Of a stretch of DNA of 64,000 nucleotides, positions 42,745 through 54,203 are shown in pieces. A program made the translations under genes and the position numbers. How positions within the stretch are numbered: position 1 is the first letter of the stretch; every line of letters begins with the position of its first letter. The notes beneath the pieces are model-generated. The model saw only the letters and a list, made by a program, of their open reading frames with translations. It was not told the origin of the DNA and searched no databases. The stretch comes from Apirhabdus apintestini. GTDB taxonomy: Bacteria; Pseudomonadota; Gammaproteobacteria; Enterobacterales; Enterobacteriaceae. The stretch is from positions 3,348,001 to 3,412,000 of the forward strand of contig CP138906.1 of the NCBI GenBank assembly GCA_033977085.1, in the 5' to 3' direction.

Positions 42745-44200
42745 ATGACCGGGACGGCAATAACGGAACATGAACTGTTCCGCCACGGATATTTTGTGGG
42801 TGGCAAATGGCTATCGCTAGCTGACACTTTTGATGTGCTTAATCCCGCGACCGGCGAGGTGATAGCGCAAGTGGCGAAAGCGGGACGTCGTGAGACTGAG
42901 GCAGCCATTGCTGCTGCATCTGACGCTTTTCCTCAGTGGCGGGCGCAAACGGCGAAAGCGCGGAGTGAAATTCTTTATCGCTGGTATCACCTGATAATCA
43001 GCCATAAAGCGTGGCTGGCGCGTCTGATGACGGCGGAACAGGGCAAACCGTTAAAAGAGGCGGAAGGAGAGGTCGAATACGCCGCCAGTTTCATCCAATG
43101 GTTTGCAGAACAGGCCAAGCGCGCAAACGGCGAAATTATTCCCCCGGCGCAGGCGGGGACGCGGATTTTGGCGACCCGGGAACCCGTTGGCGTTGTGGCT
43201 GCGATTACCCCATGGAATTTCCCGGTGGCGATGCTAACCCGCAAACTTGGTCCGGCGCTGGCGGCCGGCTGTACGGGCATCATCAAACCTGCGAATAATA
43301 CCCCGCTGAGCGCCTTTGCGCTGCTAGCGCTGGCGCAAAAAGCGGGGGTGCCGGAGGGGTGCTGAACGCCGTGGCTGGTGACACTTCTTCAATCAGTGAT
43401 GCAATCATGGAAAGCCCGGTAGTACGCAAAATCTCTTTTACCGGCTCAACGCGCGTCGGAAAAATGTTGATGCGTCGCTCGTCGGAAACGCTAAAAAAAT
43501 CTCGCTGGAACTCGGTGGTAATGCGCCTTATATCGTATTTGATGATGCGGATATTGACGCTGCCGTTGCCGGCGCAGTTGCCAATAAATTCCGGAATGCC
43601 GGGCAGGTGTGCGTTAGCGTAAACCGATTTTTTATTCAGTCAGGCATTTATGATGACTTTACCAAACGCCTTGCGCAGGCCGTGGCTAAGTTAAATGTGG
43701 GCGATGGAATGGAAGAAGGCGTTGTGGTTGGCCCGCTGATAGAACCTGCGGCGCTGGAGAAAGTAAAGGAACACATTGATGATGCGGTTAATAAAGGCGC
43801 TCGCGTGCTCACCGGAGGAAAACCGCACTCGAAAGGGGGAATTTCTGGGCGCCAACGGTATTGGCGGACGCCAGCGATGATATGGCGCTGGCTCAAGAGG
43901 AAACCTTTGGTCCCGTAGCCGCCTGCTTTCGATTTACCAGTGAGGAAGAAGTCATTAAGCGTGCCAATAATACGCCCTATGGCCTTGCCGCCTATTTTTA
44001 CACTCAGGACATATCGCGGATTTTCCGCGTTTCCGGGCAGTTAGAAAGTGGGATGGTCGGAATTAACGCCTGCACGGTCTCGACTGGAGCTCGCTCCTTT
44101 TGGGGGAGTGAAGGCGTCCGGATTGGGGCGTGAAGGATCGGTGCTGGGGCTTGAAGAATATATGGAGGTGAAAGCACTGCACTGGGGAGGCCTTTCGTAG
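42745..44200 (+). pseudogene. NAD(P)-dependent aldehyde dehydrogenase (succinate-semialdehyde type), four frameshifts
   Basis: This belongs to the aldehyde dehydrogenase superfamily, closest in feel to succinate-semialdehyde dehydrogenases such as GabD. The ATG at 42745 has AGGAGG eight bases upstream. Family motifs are AITPWNFPVAMLTRKLGPALAAG, the Glu segment LELGGNAP, and the catalytic Cys in NAGQVCVSVNR. Bases are lost near 43363, near 43490 (A-run) and near 43838 (G-run), and one G is gained near 44090. Corrected length is about 485 residues. In E. coli no such gene lies between aaeB and yhcN, so this is an accessory insertion. Substrate is inferred, hence no gene symbol. Confidence 0.85.
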
Positions 44201-44239
44201 CGCTTCTCTGGTTAAATTTACCTGAGGTCAGAGAGGCAT

Positions 44240-44292
44240 AAAAAGCCCCCGCGGATGCGGAGCAAGTCGTCGGACACGACGACGAGGGTTTA
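44240..44292. terminator. nested hairpin between convergent genes
   Basis: GTCGTCG-GACA-CGACGAC (44266-44283) forms a 7-bp stem. It is enclosed by an outer AAAAGCCC / GGGTTTA pairing with GCGGATGCGG between. It lies where the aldehyde dehydrogenase and the first yhcN-type gene converge, and reaches the latter's stop codon, so a shared bidirectional terminator is likely. The exact fold is uncertain. Confidence 0.4.
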
Positions 44293-44564
44293 TTTGTAAA
44301 GCTGTGCAGTTGCGTGCCAGTTACTGCCTTGATGTAATTCAGTGATAAGGTAGCCGTTAGCGCCTTCCTTTTCGGCTTTATGCGCCAGTTCGCTGCGAAT
44401 AGCCATCGGTGAACCGCCCACGTGGGAAACCGATACGCTGCCCATGGCCTGCATTTGTTGCGCATCCTGATTACTTATGTTTTTACCGCGGCATTAGCGC
44501 CAAAAGACAGGGCAAATGTGGTTGCCAGCCCGAAAGCGGCGAGCGTGAGTATTATATTTCTCAT
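44290..44564 (-). pseudogene. yhcN-type DUF1471 protein, first copy, frameshifted
   Basis: This is a small secreted protein of the YhcN/BhsA (DUF1471) family, whose members are induced by acid, peroxide or biofilm stress. The signal peptide is MRNIILTLAAFGLATTFALSFGANAA. One base is missing at the AAAAAC run near 44490-44497, after AAVKT. The mature part QAMGSVSVSHVGGSPMAIRSELAHKA ... HQGSNWHATAQLYK is intact in another frame. Corrected length is about 91 residues. A second, intact family member lies 82 bases upstream of its start on the same strand. Confidence 0.85.
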
Positions 44565-44646
44565 TATCTCTACCCCTGAAACAAAGGCACAGCGCAACCC
44601 ATCGAGGGTTAGCGCTGGTGCCTAAAACCAATTTGGTCAAACGGCA

Positions 44647-44910
44647 TTATTTATAAAGCTCTGCTGTCGCATGCCAGCTCCCGCCCGTACGAGCTTCGAT
44701 AATTCGATAGGCAGATGCGCCCTGCTCATCCGCTTTTTTGCTCAGTTGCTGATTCATATCCATTGGCGTGCTACCTATTTGACTCACTGAAACAGTCCCT
44801 ATTGTCTGGCGTTCTTGCGCTTGATCGGCATTAATAGAAGTAGCTGCGAAAGAGCCAAATGACAGCATAGATAATAGGCTAAGAGCGACAATATTAGTTT
44901 TAGTATTCAT
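44647..44910 (-). CDS. yhcN: YhcN-type DUF1471 periplasmic stress protein
   Basis: This is an intact 87-residue member of the DUF1471 family, the same length as E. coli YhcN, found at the YhcN position between aaeB and argR. The ATG at 44910 is preceded by GAGGTGA. It has a signal peptide (MNTKTNIVALSLLSMLSFGSFA) and the domain core IGTVSVSQIGSTPMDMNQQLSKKADEQGASAYRIIEA ending in WHATAELYK. YhcN in E. coli responds to acid and cytoplasmic pH stress; its biochemical role is unknown. Whether this or the broken neighbour is the true yhcN ortholog is uncertain. Confidence 0.88.
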   Translation of the reverse strand: MNTKTNIVALSLLSMLSFGSFAATSINADQAQERQTIGTVSVSQIGSTPMDMNQQLSKKADEQGASAYRIIEARTGGSWHATAELYK

Positions 44911-45356
44911 TATTTCACCTCGTCGAATTCTTTTGTTTTGGGTCACGATGTGTGACCTTCATCACGAAAACGAGTATACACTAATAACTGTAAAAATTAA
45001 TACCACGCTAACTATAATCAATGAAACTTTATGCTAATGAAATGGTTTTTTATTCCATTGAGTTATTAAAAATTCGTATTTATTGTGAAAGGAGATTGGT
45101 TTGCTTTTTAAATCAATATGATAAGTCAATTTAACTATTTGTGCGTTTGTTTTAGGTATTAAAAGCCATTAATGGAATTAATGATGGTGCTTTTATCTGG
45201 TCAGAGTGGTTTCAATAGTGTTGTATTGGGTGGTGGGCGCAGGGCGCACCCGCGCATGACCGGAATAGGGGATTATTGGGTAAAGATGAGTCAGGGTCGC
45301 TAACAATGGATTAAAAAGATAAGTCTGACGGTGAGTAGTGTTAGCGTCCTGCAGGT
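44911..45356. other. AT-rich intergenic region between yhcN and argR
   Basis: These 446 bases hold no recognisable gene. The part 44960-45180 is strongly AT-rich and probably includes the yhcN promoter. No tRNA, hairpin with T-run, or repeat stands out. Confidence 0.5.
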
Positions 45357-45826
45357 TTATAGCTCCTGATCGAACAGGACCAGAATAGCTTCGTGGAGTT
45401 GTTGCACTGTAAAACCGCGAGATGGCGTGGTGAAAATAGTATCGTCACCGGCAATCGTACCGAGAATGCCTTCCGCTTTCCCCAAAGAATCAAGAAGGCG
45501 AGCGATAAGCTGTGCTGCGCCAGGGCTGGTGTGAATCACTACCACCGCGTCGTTGTAGTCGATATCTAAAACCAGGTTTTTAAGGGACTTGAGGTAGTGG
45601 GGACGCCTAATTCAGCCGGAAGGCAATATACCATCTCCATTTTGGCATTGCGTGTACGCACGGCGCCAAATTTGGTGAGCATGCGAGATATTTTTGATTG
45701 ATTGATATTTTCAAAACCCTGCTCCTGCAGTGCCTGAACTATCTCGCCCTGAGAGCTGAATTTTTCTTCTTTAAGCAGCGCTTTAAACGCTTTTACTAAT
45801 TCTTCTTGTTTAGCAGAAGTGCGCAT
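45357..45826 (-). pseudogene. argR: argR, arginine repressor, frameshifted between domains
   Basis: ArgR is the hexameric arginine-responsive repressor of arginine biosynthesis and a cofactor in XerCD recombination at cer. The N-terminal winged helix (residues about 1-70, SSQGEIVQALQEQGFENINQSKISRMLTK) is intact. One A is missing from an A-run near 45572-45578, so LKNLVLDIDYND reads LKTWF-stop at residue 86. The C-terminal arginine-binding and oligomerisation domain (AQLIARLLDSLG...GDDTIF) is out of frame to 45357. Corrected length is 156 residues. A truncated protein would bind DNA weakly and not sense arginine. Gene position divergent from mdh is as in E. coli. Confidence 0.92.
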
Positions 45827-45853
45827 AAATGGTCACCTGTCTGGCTGTCATGC

Positions 45854-45891
45854 AGGATAATACTATGCATTTAAGTGAATTTTTATGCAAA
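45854..45891. promoter_or_regulatory. tandem ARG boxes upstream of argR
   Basis: Bases 45874-45891 (AGTGAATTTTTATGCAAA) fit the ARG box consensus wnTGnATwwwwATnCAnw at all fixed positions. A weaker half-matching box with ATGCA ends at 45871, two bases away. Two adjacent boxes upstream of argR are typical of autoregulation by ArgR. The sites persist although argR itself is frameshifted. Confidence 0.6.
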
Positions 45892-46247
45892 TTAAATGCT
45901 GTGGCCAAATTTAAAATTATTTTATAAAAGCGCGTAATTCTATCAGAAATTGTTATCGAGAAACATGTCTATATCACAGCATATAAATATCCTTAAAAGT
46001 AAAATATATGTTATCAAAATGATGTTGTTTGGTTGGTTGTGTGGGTGTAATGTAGCTACCTGTCATTATTGATTGCGGGTAGCTCCGGCATGACTGAGCG
46101 GAATATAAAGAGGCGATTGCATATCTAAGCTATTGGATATGTTTACATAATAATTATGGAGTGATTGTAATTTTCGGCATCCTGAATTATGGTCGCCCGC
46201 TACGCAAAACCCGCATAACTTCGCTAACTATAATTAAGGAGTTTAGG

Positions 46248-47182
46248 ATGAAAGTTGCAGTCCTCGGTGCGGCTGGCGGTATTGGTCAGGCGCTGGCGCT
46301 TTTATTAAAGACCCAATTGCCTTCAGGTTCAGAACTCTCACTTTATGATATCGCGCCCGTAACTCCAGGCGTGGCGGTGGATTTAAGTCATATCCCTACC
46401 GATGTTAAAATTCAGGGTTTTTCCGGCGAAGATGCGTCTCCCGCGCTGCAGGACGCTGATATTGTCCTGATCTCTGCAGGCGTCGCCCGGAAGCCGGGCA
46501 TGGATCGCTCTGATTTATTCAATGTGAACGCGGGCATCGTAAAAATCTTATTGAGCAGGTTGCAAAAACCTGTCCAAAAGCCTGTATTGGCATTATTACC
46601 AACCCCGTAAATACCACCGTGGCCATTGCTGCAGAAGTGCTGAAAAAGGCCGGTGTGTATGACAAAAACAAATTGTTCGGCATTACCACGCTGGACATCA
46701 TCCGCTCTAATACCTTTGTTGCCGAACTGAAAGGTAAACAGGCGTCTGAGGTTAATGTCCCCGTTATTGGCGGGCATTCGGGCGTGACGATTTTGCCTTT
46801 ACTGTCTCAAGTTGCGGGCGTCACGTTTAGTGAACAGGAAGCGATAGATTTAACTAAACGAATCCAGAACGCGGGAACGGAAGTGGTTGAGGCGAAAGCC
46901 GGAGGAGGCTCTGCTACGCTATCAATGGGACAAGCGGCGGCACGTTTTGGTCTGGCGCTTGTGCGAGCATTGCAAGGGGAAGCGAATGTGGTTGAGTACG
47001 CTTATGTAGAAGGCGATGGCAAATATGCCCGCTTTTTCTCTCAGCCTTTGTTATTGGGTAAGAACGGTATCGAAGAGCGCCGCGCTATCGGCGCACTAAG
47101 CGCTTTTGAGCACCAGGCGCTGGAAGGCATGCTGGATACGCTAAAGAAAGATATTGCGCTGGGTGAAGACTTCGTCAAATAA
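46248..47182 (+). pseudogene. mdh: mdh, malate dehydrogenase, frameshifted
   Basis: Mdh converts malate to oxaloacetate with NAD in the TCA cycle. The NAD-binding loop GAAGGIGQ, the ARKPGMDRSDLFNVNAGI loop with substrate-binding Arg, and the catalytic segment VIGGHSGVTILPL are conserved. One A is missing from a six-A run near 46542-46547, so NAGIVKNLIEQVAKTCPKAC reads NAGIVKILLSRLQKPVQ and stops at 46610. The rest is open in the next frame to 47182. Corrected length is 311 residues, one short of E. coli. AAGGAG lies 6 bases before the start codon. Confidence 0.92.
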
Positions 47183-47215
47183 GTGATTAAACCCGCGGTT
47201 AACCATAATTATTAG

Positions 47216-47239
47216 GGAAGGCGTCAGCCTTCCTTTTTT
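47216..47239 (+). terminator. mdh terminator
   Basis: GGAAGGC / GCCTTCC with loop GTCA is followed by six T residues, 33 bases after the mdh stop codon. Confidence 0.9.
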
Positions 47240-47500
47240 GCGTATCGGTATATCACTTCCGTAGCGGTGCTTAGCAATACCGGCATATTACTTGGGGTTA
47301 ACATCAAACCGACAGAAGGTGATTTTTAACCCGCTTCGGGAAAAAATAATACGCCTTGTCATGCGGCTTTTTATTATCAGAGCCTGAATGGCATACTTAC
47401 CGTTTCCGCGTAAGTGTTACCAACGGTGCAAAACTGATCCACCCCAGCGGTTGAAAACTGATCCAGGGGTTAATCTGCTCCTCTGAATACAGGGGAGCTT

Positions 47501-48518
<1,018 letters not shown>

Positions 48519-48522
<4 letters not shown>

Positions 48523-49302
48523 TGGTCGAACTACAACATCAACGGCTGATGGTGCTTGCTGAACAGCTCCAGACTGGACAGCCTTATCGGCGCGGCGCCG
48601 GCACTGTCGCAACAGGCAGTGGATCAGGAATGGAGCTATATGGACTTCCTGGAGCACCTGCTACATGAGGAGAAACTGGCCCGGCATCAGCGTAAACAGG
48701 CGATGTACACGCGGATGGCAGCCTTCCCGGCGGTGAAGACGTTCGAGGAATACGACTTCACCTTCGCCACCGGCGCACCTCAGAAGCAAATCCAGTCGCT
48801 GCGTTCCCTGAGCTTCATCGAACGTAACGAAAACATCGTGTTGCTGGGCCCCTCGGGCGTGGGGAAAACACATCTGGCGATAGCCATGGGCTACGAGGCA
48901 GTACGGGCGGGCATCAAGGTTCGCTTCACAACAGCAGCGGACCTGCTGTTACAGTTGTCGACTTCCCAGCGTCAGGGGCGTTACAAAACGACACTCAATC
49001 GCGGTGTCATGGCCCCCAAACTGCTCATCATCGACGAAATAGGCTATCTGCCGTTCAGCCAGGAAGAGGCAAAGCTGTTCTTCCAGGTCATTGCCAAACG
49101 TTACGAAAAGAGCGCGATGATCCTGACCTCTAACCTGCCGTTCGGGCAGTGGGACCAGACGTTCGCGGGTGATGCAGCCCTGACATCGGCAATGCTGGAC
49201 CGGATCTTACATCACTCACACGTAGTCCAGATAAAAGGAGAGAGCTATCGACTGAAGCAGAAACGAAAGGCCGGGGTTATAGCGGAAGCTAATCCTGAGT
49301 AA
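48519..49302 (+). pseudogene. istB: IS21 helper ATPase IstB (copy C), frameshifted near codon 18
   Basis: The ATG at 48519 overlaps the istA stop. The reading MMVELQHQRLMVLAEQ breaks at 48565-48575, where this copy has AGCTCCAGACTGG against AGCCCAGGCTGG in copy B, a net gain of one base. From Walker A onward the protein is intact to EANPE. Internal starts downstream could give an N-terminally shortened ATPase. Confidence 0.9.
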
Positions 49303-49478
49303 GCAAGGTGGATCAATATTAGACCGTTGGTGGTGACGGTAAGTGGATCACTTTTTACCCGTTGTTGACAGTAAGCGTTAATTCTCCGGCGTATGCGCGC
49401 TATTCACCCGCCTGGCCGTTTTATCTTATATGAGGTTAGGGAGCGCCGCCGAAGTGCATAATCACTGCGGCGAAACGC

Positions 49479-50537
49479 TTAGTTTGTGACGGGGTATTCC
49501 TGCACCGTCACCTGGAAGGTAAGTTTACGCTCATCGCGCATAACTTCGACGGGAACCACGGAACCGGGGCGAATCTCAGCAACCTGGTCCATCGTTTCCA
49601 GCGCAGAAATGGCCGGTTTACCGTTGACGGAAGTAATAACATCGTTTGGCTGAATCCCCGCCCGTGCTGCCGGTCCGTCAGGCGCGACGTCATTCACGAT
49701 AATTCCCTGAATCTGATCTAATCCCGAGGCGGGGCCGTGCGAGGAGGGGCGCCCTGTTATGCCAATATAACCGCGAATAACGCGCCCGTCGCGAATGAGT
49801 TTGTCCATAATCCGGTTAGCCAGTTGCACTGGTATGGCAAAACTTATGCCTTCCGGAGTTTCACCATCGTTACTTTTATCAAAAGATAGCGTATTAATGC
49901 CCATCAGTTCGCCCAGTGAATTGACCAGCGCTCCGCCGGAATTGCCGTGGTTGATGGATGCGTCGGTTTGCAGGAAACTTTGCCGGCCTGTCGGGTTCAG
50001 GCCGATACGCCCGGTCGCGCTGATTATGCCCTGAGTGATGGTTTGCCCGAGGTTATAGGGATTGCCAATCGCCATTACGACATCACCGATATGCGGCGTG
50101 CGCCTATCGTTAATAGGGATAACGGGCAAATTAATGGCATTAATTTTTAGTACCGCAAGATCGGTAAGCGCGTCAGAGCCGACCAATAGCGCTTCAAAAA
50201 TTCGCCCATCTTGCAGCGCGACGATAATCTGATCTGCATTATTTACAACGTGCTTGTTGGTGATGATATAACCGCGCTTATCCATAATAACGCCAGAGCC
50301 GACGGTGCGAATTTCTAGCTGATTATGTGAAGAAGCATTGGCACTGCGATTGTAGACATTCACCACGGCGGGAGCCGCCCGTCGCACGGCCTGGTTGTAG
50401 CTTACGGGAGCGTCGTCTGCGCTATCCAGCCTGGGCGCCGGAAAAGGGTTATGCTGCCGCAGCGACGGTATAAACGCCAGCAGCAATATGGCGACAATTA
50501 ATCCCAATAAGATGGGACGTAACATTCTCAGCAACAT
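49479..50537 (-). CDS. degS: periplasmic stress-sensor protease DegS
   Basis: DegS is the membrane-anchored serine protease that senses misfolded outer-membrane proteins through its PDZ domain and cleaves RseA to release sigma-E. From MLLRMLRPILLG the product has one N-terminal membrane helix, the catalytic triad His96 (NKHVVN), Asp126 (ALTDLAVL) and Ser200 (INHGNSGGAL), and one PDZ domain ending in QEYPVTN. Length is 352 residues, as in E. coli. The frame is intact. Its partner degQ upstream is broken. Confidence 0.95.
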   Translation of the reverse strand: MLLRMLRPILLGLIVAILLLAFIPSLRQHNPFPAPRLDSADDAPVSYNQAVRRAAPAVVNVYNRSANASSHNQLEIRTVGSGVIMDKRGYIITNKHVVNNADQIIVALQDGRIFEALLVGSDALTDLAVLKINAINLPVIPINDRRTPHIGDVVMAIGNPYNLGQTITQGIISATGRIGLNPTGRQSFLQTDASINHGNSGGALVNSLGELMGINTLSFDKSNDGETPEGISFAIPVQLANRIMDKLIRDGRVIRGYIGITGRPSSHGPASGLDQIQGIIVNDVAPDGPAARAGIQPNDVITSVNGKPAISALETMDQVAEIRPGSVVPVEVMRDERKLTFQVTVQEYPVTN

Positions 50538-50624
50538 GGATGCGCAATAACCCAACAGGAAAACGCAGGAAGGATAACATGAGTTAAACGGACATCCCAT
50601 GCGGGATACCCGTTGAAGTTTGTT

Positions 50625-51993
50625 TTATCGCAATAGCAGGTAAATATTTCCCGTCCCGCGTACCACATTGAGCGCGATAATGGCCGGTTCAGAGGCCAAA
50701 AATTTACGCATCTCCGCGATAGAGCGCACGCGTTCGCGGTTTACTCCAATGATAATGTCGCCCTTTTGTAGCCCTGACTGAGCCGCAAGGCTGCCTTTTT
50801 CAATATCGTTGACCTGAATACCCTTCGTTACGCCGTCTTTCAGCGTACCGTCACTGAGATTAGCGCCGCGTAGCGCCGGAGAAATAAGCTCGGCGTTGGC
50901 GGCTGATGAGGTATTTTTATCCAGCGTCACTTCGACATCCATCTGTTTGCCGTTACGCAGTAGCCCCAATCTTACTTTAGCGCCGGGCTCTGTGGTAGCG
51001 ACGCGCGTGCGTAGCTCTGAAAAACTATTTAGCGGCCTGCCGTTCATTGAGGTAATAATATCCCCTGCCTTAATGCCGGCTTTAGCCGATCCTGAATTAG
51101 GGAGGACTTCGCTGACGAATGCGCCGCGCTGGGTATTCAGATGAAACGCTTTTGCGATATCGGCGCTCATTTCGGTGCCTTTAATGCCGAGTAGACCGCG
51201 CTTGATTTCACCAAACTGAATTAATTGTTTTGCCAACGCTTGCGCCATATTGCCCGGAATTGCGAACCCGATACCGACATTACCGCCTCCGGGAGCAAGG
51301 ATAGCCGTATTAATGCCGATTAATTCGCCACGTAAATTCACCAGCGCACCGCCTGAGTTTCCGCGATTAATCGAGGCATCCGTCTGAATAAAGTTTTCGA
51401 GGCCTTCAATGTTCAGGCCGCTGCGTCCCAGCGCTGAAATAATCCCGGAGGTTGCGGTCTGGCCAAGCCCAAAGGGTTACCCACGGCGACGGCAAAATCG
51501 CCCACTTTTAGGTTATCTGAGTCAGCGAATATTATTTCGGTTAATTTACTGGCATTTTGAAGCTGCAATAAGGCGATGTCGCTTTGTGTATCGCTACCAA
51601 CGAGCTTTGCGGTAAATTCACGCCCATCATCTAGCTGTACGGCGATTTTATCTGCCTGATTAATAACGTGATTATTAGTCAGAACATAGCCTTTCTCAGC
51701 ATTGATGATGACCCCGGAACCCAGCCCTTCAAAAGGCCGTGATTGTTGCTTCGGCAGCCTGTTACCAAAATATCGTTTTAACTCTTCCGGAAGCCGTGGT
51801 GTTTGCGCTGCGCTGCCCTGAACTTTGATACTCACGACGGCGGGAAGGACTTTCTCCAGCATTGGAGCCAAACTTGGAGTCGACGGCTGGCCGGGAACCT
51901 GCGCTGGCAGGGCAGCGTTGGCTGTAAAAAACGTCGGGAGGGTAAGCCCAATGCTCAGTGCTAATGCGCTCAACAGCAGTTGTGGTTTTTCAT
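50625..51993 (-). pseudogene. degQ: degQ, periplasmic serine protease, two frameshifts
   Basis: DegQ is a HtrA-type periplasmic protease and chaperone with two PDZ domains. The real start is probably ATG at 51993, but one A is missing from an A-run directly after it (MKKKPQLLLSALALS-type signal peptide). A second base is missing near 51468-51474, where VGNPFGLGQTATSG reads VGNPLGLARPQPPG. The triad residues are present in TNNHVIN, QSDIALL and INRGNSGGAL, followed by PDZ1 and PDZ2 to NIYLLLR. Corrected length is about 456 residues. Neither half alone has the whole protease domain. Confidence 0.9.
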
Positions 51994-52150
51994 CGGTGCT
52001 GGCTCTCGCAACAAAAAAGTGAAAGTAAATATTAAAGGAATAGATAGTATTGAATTCCGGGGCAAGGCTCAATGGTGCATCGGGGCGCCATCCGGAAGCG
52101 AAAGGATCCAGAGAAAAATGGAGCGCCGGGCGCTCCGAAATGGCTCACTC

Positions 52151-52551
52151 TTAGTTTCGTTTGCTGCGGTCTGCGCGTAACAGGCCGGAAGCACTCTCAG
52201 AATAATCGCGTGGCATTTGTACCGGTGCCTGATCGTTCCCGGCCTCAGATTCACCCAGCCGATTACGGAATGGATTAGTTTGCTCTGACATTTCCGGCAG
52301 CAGGCTGCTGGAGCTTTGCGCCATATGCTGATAAAGCTGGCGATAATCCGTCGCCATGTTATCCAGCAGCTCAGCGCTGCGGGCAAAATGGCTGACTAAC
52401 TCTTCACGCCATGTTTCAAGCTCGGTTTTTTCTGCTCAAGTTCGTATTGCAGAGCCTGCTGTTGGCGCAATTTGCGGTTGCCAAAACGCATCGCGACGGC
52501 GCCGATGATAATACCGACGACTAACCCAATAATCGCGTATTCCCAGGTCAT
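52151..52551 (-). pseudogene. zapG: zapG (yhcB), cell-envelope/division protein, frameshifted
   Basis: YhcB/ZapG is an inner-membrane protein with one N-terminal helix and a long cytoplasmic coiled coil that links cell division with envelope synthesis. The start MTWEYAIIGLVVGIIIGAVAMRFG is intact. One A is missing from the A-run near 52428-52434, after LEQKK, so the frame soon stops. The remainder (ELETWREELVSHFARSAELL... to LRADRSKRN) is conserved in another frame and ends at 52151. Corrected length is 133 residues, one more than E. coli. Confidence 0.85.
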
Positions 52552-52793
52552 GAACGACTCCCGTTATCTTGTGATTCCGTAGGGGGTTAATGGCGCGGGT
52601 TTTTCACGCTGTTCGCGCCCACGCTGTGAGGCCAATATTGTTTTCAATGCGTAAATGATACGCAGAAAGAAAGCGGCCCGCTGCCACTATAACCGTTAAT
52701 TCAGCAGAAGTGGAATCCTGTGCACGCATCGCGTAATGTAGACCGCGCTTTTTTCATCACCTGTGTATCACAATCATAAAATAAACGATTATT

Positions 52794-53910
52794 ATGCAAA
52801 TCCTTTCTCCCGCATTACGTTATCAGCAGGCTCTGAGCGAGAGCGGCTATCAGCCCGATGTCATACAACAAGAAACCATATTCAGACTGGATGCTATCTG
52901 GCGAGAATTTTGCGCGCATCAATCTGGGGCGGTTGAAAACCGAGGGATGTTTACCCGGTTTAAGCAGTTTCTCGGTAAACCCCGGGTTACAGAAACCGTG
53001 CGCGGGTTATATATGTGGGGCGGCGTTGGACGCGGTAAGACCTGGCTAATGGATCTCTTTTTTGAAAGTATTCCCGGCGAACGTAAACTGCGGCTGCATT
53101 TTCATCGCTTTATGATGAAAGTACATGAAGCGCTGGCTGCGCTTGAAGGTCAAAGCGACCCACTGCTGCGCGTGGCAGATGATTTTAAGGCACGCACGGA
53201 TATCATATGTTTCGATGAGTTTTTGTTTCTGATATCACGGATGCAATGCTGTTAGGTAACCTGATGCAGGCCCTATTCGAGCGCGGAATTACGCTGGTTG
53301 CCACGTCGAATATCCCACCGGATGAGCTTTATCGTAATGGTCTACAGCGGGCTCGTTTTTACCGGCAATTGACGCTATTAAGCGCCATTGCGATGTAATT
53401 AACGTCGATGCGGGTATTGATTATCGGTTACGCACGCTTGTACAGGCGCATTTATGGTTGTCGCCGCTTAGCGATGAGACAGAAAAGCAAATGCTCCGGT
53501 TATGGCAGTCACTAACCGGCGGTGAAGCTCAGAAACAGCAAACGCTGGAGGTTAATCACCGCCCGTTGCTGGCAATCGGCTGCGCTCATCAAACGCTGGC
53601 GGTAACTTTTCATACGCTATGCGCGCAGGCGCGCAGTCAGGTTGACTATGTTGCACTGACCCGGGATTACCATACGGTGTTGCTTTATCATGTTCCCGTT
53701 ATGGGGCCGCGCAATGAAAGCGAGGCGCGGCGGTTTATTGCTCTGATTGATGAATTTTATGAGCGCCGCGTCAAACTTATCGTCAGTGCAGAAGCGCCAT
53801 TACTGAACATTTACTGTGGTGAGCGCCTGACATTTGAGTTTCAGCGCTGCCTGTCTCGCTTGCAGGAGATGCAAAGTGAAGAATATTTACACCAGTCGTA
53901 TATGCCTTAG
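52794..53910 (+). pseudogene. zapE: zapE (yhcM), AFG1-type division ATPase, two frameshifts
   Basis: ZapE is an ATPase that destabilises FtsZ filaments late in division, especially under anaerobic or heat stress. Walker A (GGVGRGKT) follows LYMW, Walker B is CFDEFF, and the C-terminus has EFYERRVKLIVSAEAP. One T is missing from a T-run near 53220-53225 (DEFFVSDITDAM reads DEFLFLISRMQ), and one more near 53355-53360 (RARFLPAIDAIK). Corrected length is about 372 residues, as in E. coli. The start at 52794 follows a sequence without a strong ribosome site. Confidence 0.88.
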
Positions 53911-54014
53911 ATACGTTTATCATCCATGATAAACGCGCGAGCGTGGCCGTAATATTCAAAATTAGCAAATACTCTGCCTTCCTCCAGATTGCCCCTTTTG
54001 CCTGTAAAAAGGGG

Positions 54015-54042
54015 TCGACCTTGCCCCTGACTTCTCTATAAT
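54015..54042 (+). promoter_or_regulatory. candidate rplM promoter
   Basis: A perfect TATAAT at 54037-54042 is preceded by TCGACC (54015-54020) at a 16-base spacing. Transcription would start near 54049 and leave a leader of about 150 bases before rplM. In E. coli the rplM leader mediates feedback repression by L13. I did not resolve a specific fold here. Confidence 0.55.
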
Positions 54043-54203
54043 CCTGCGACCCCACGTTACAACGAAGTTTTTTCCCGAAACTTTGTATGCCGGTGAAACA
54101 TATCCGAGGGGTAGGTTTACTGGACAATGTCGCGTGAACCTCAACTGATTTTAAGCGTTTGGGTGTTCACCAACGTGTAACTATTTATTTGGGTAAGCTT
54201 TTA

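Noticed and set aside
46229..46234. Perfect TATAAT just before mdh
   Set aside because: It lies only 13 bases upstream of the mdh ATG and abuts the ribosome-binding site, leaving no room for a leader; no matching -35 element was convincing.
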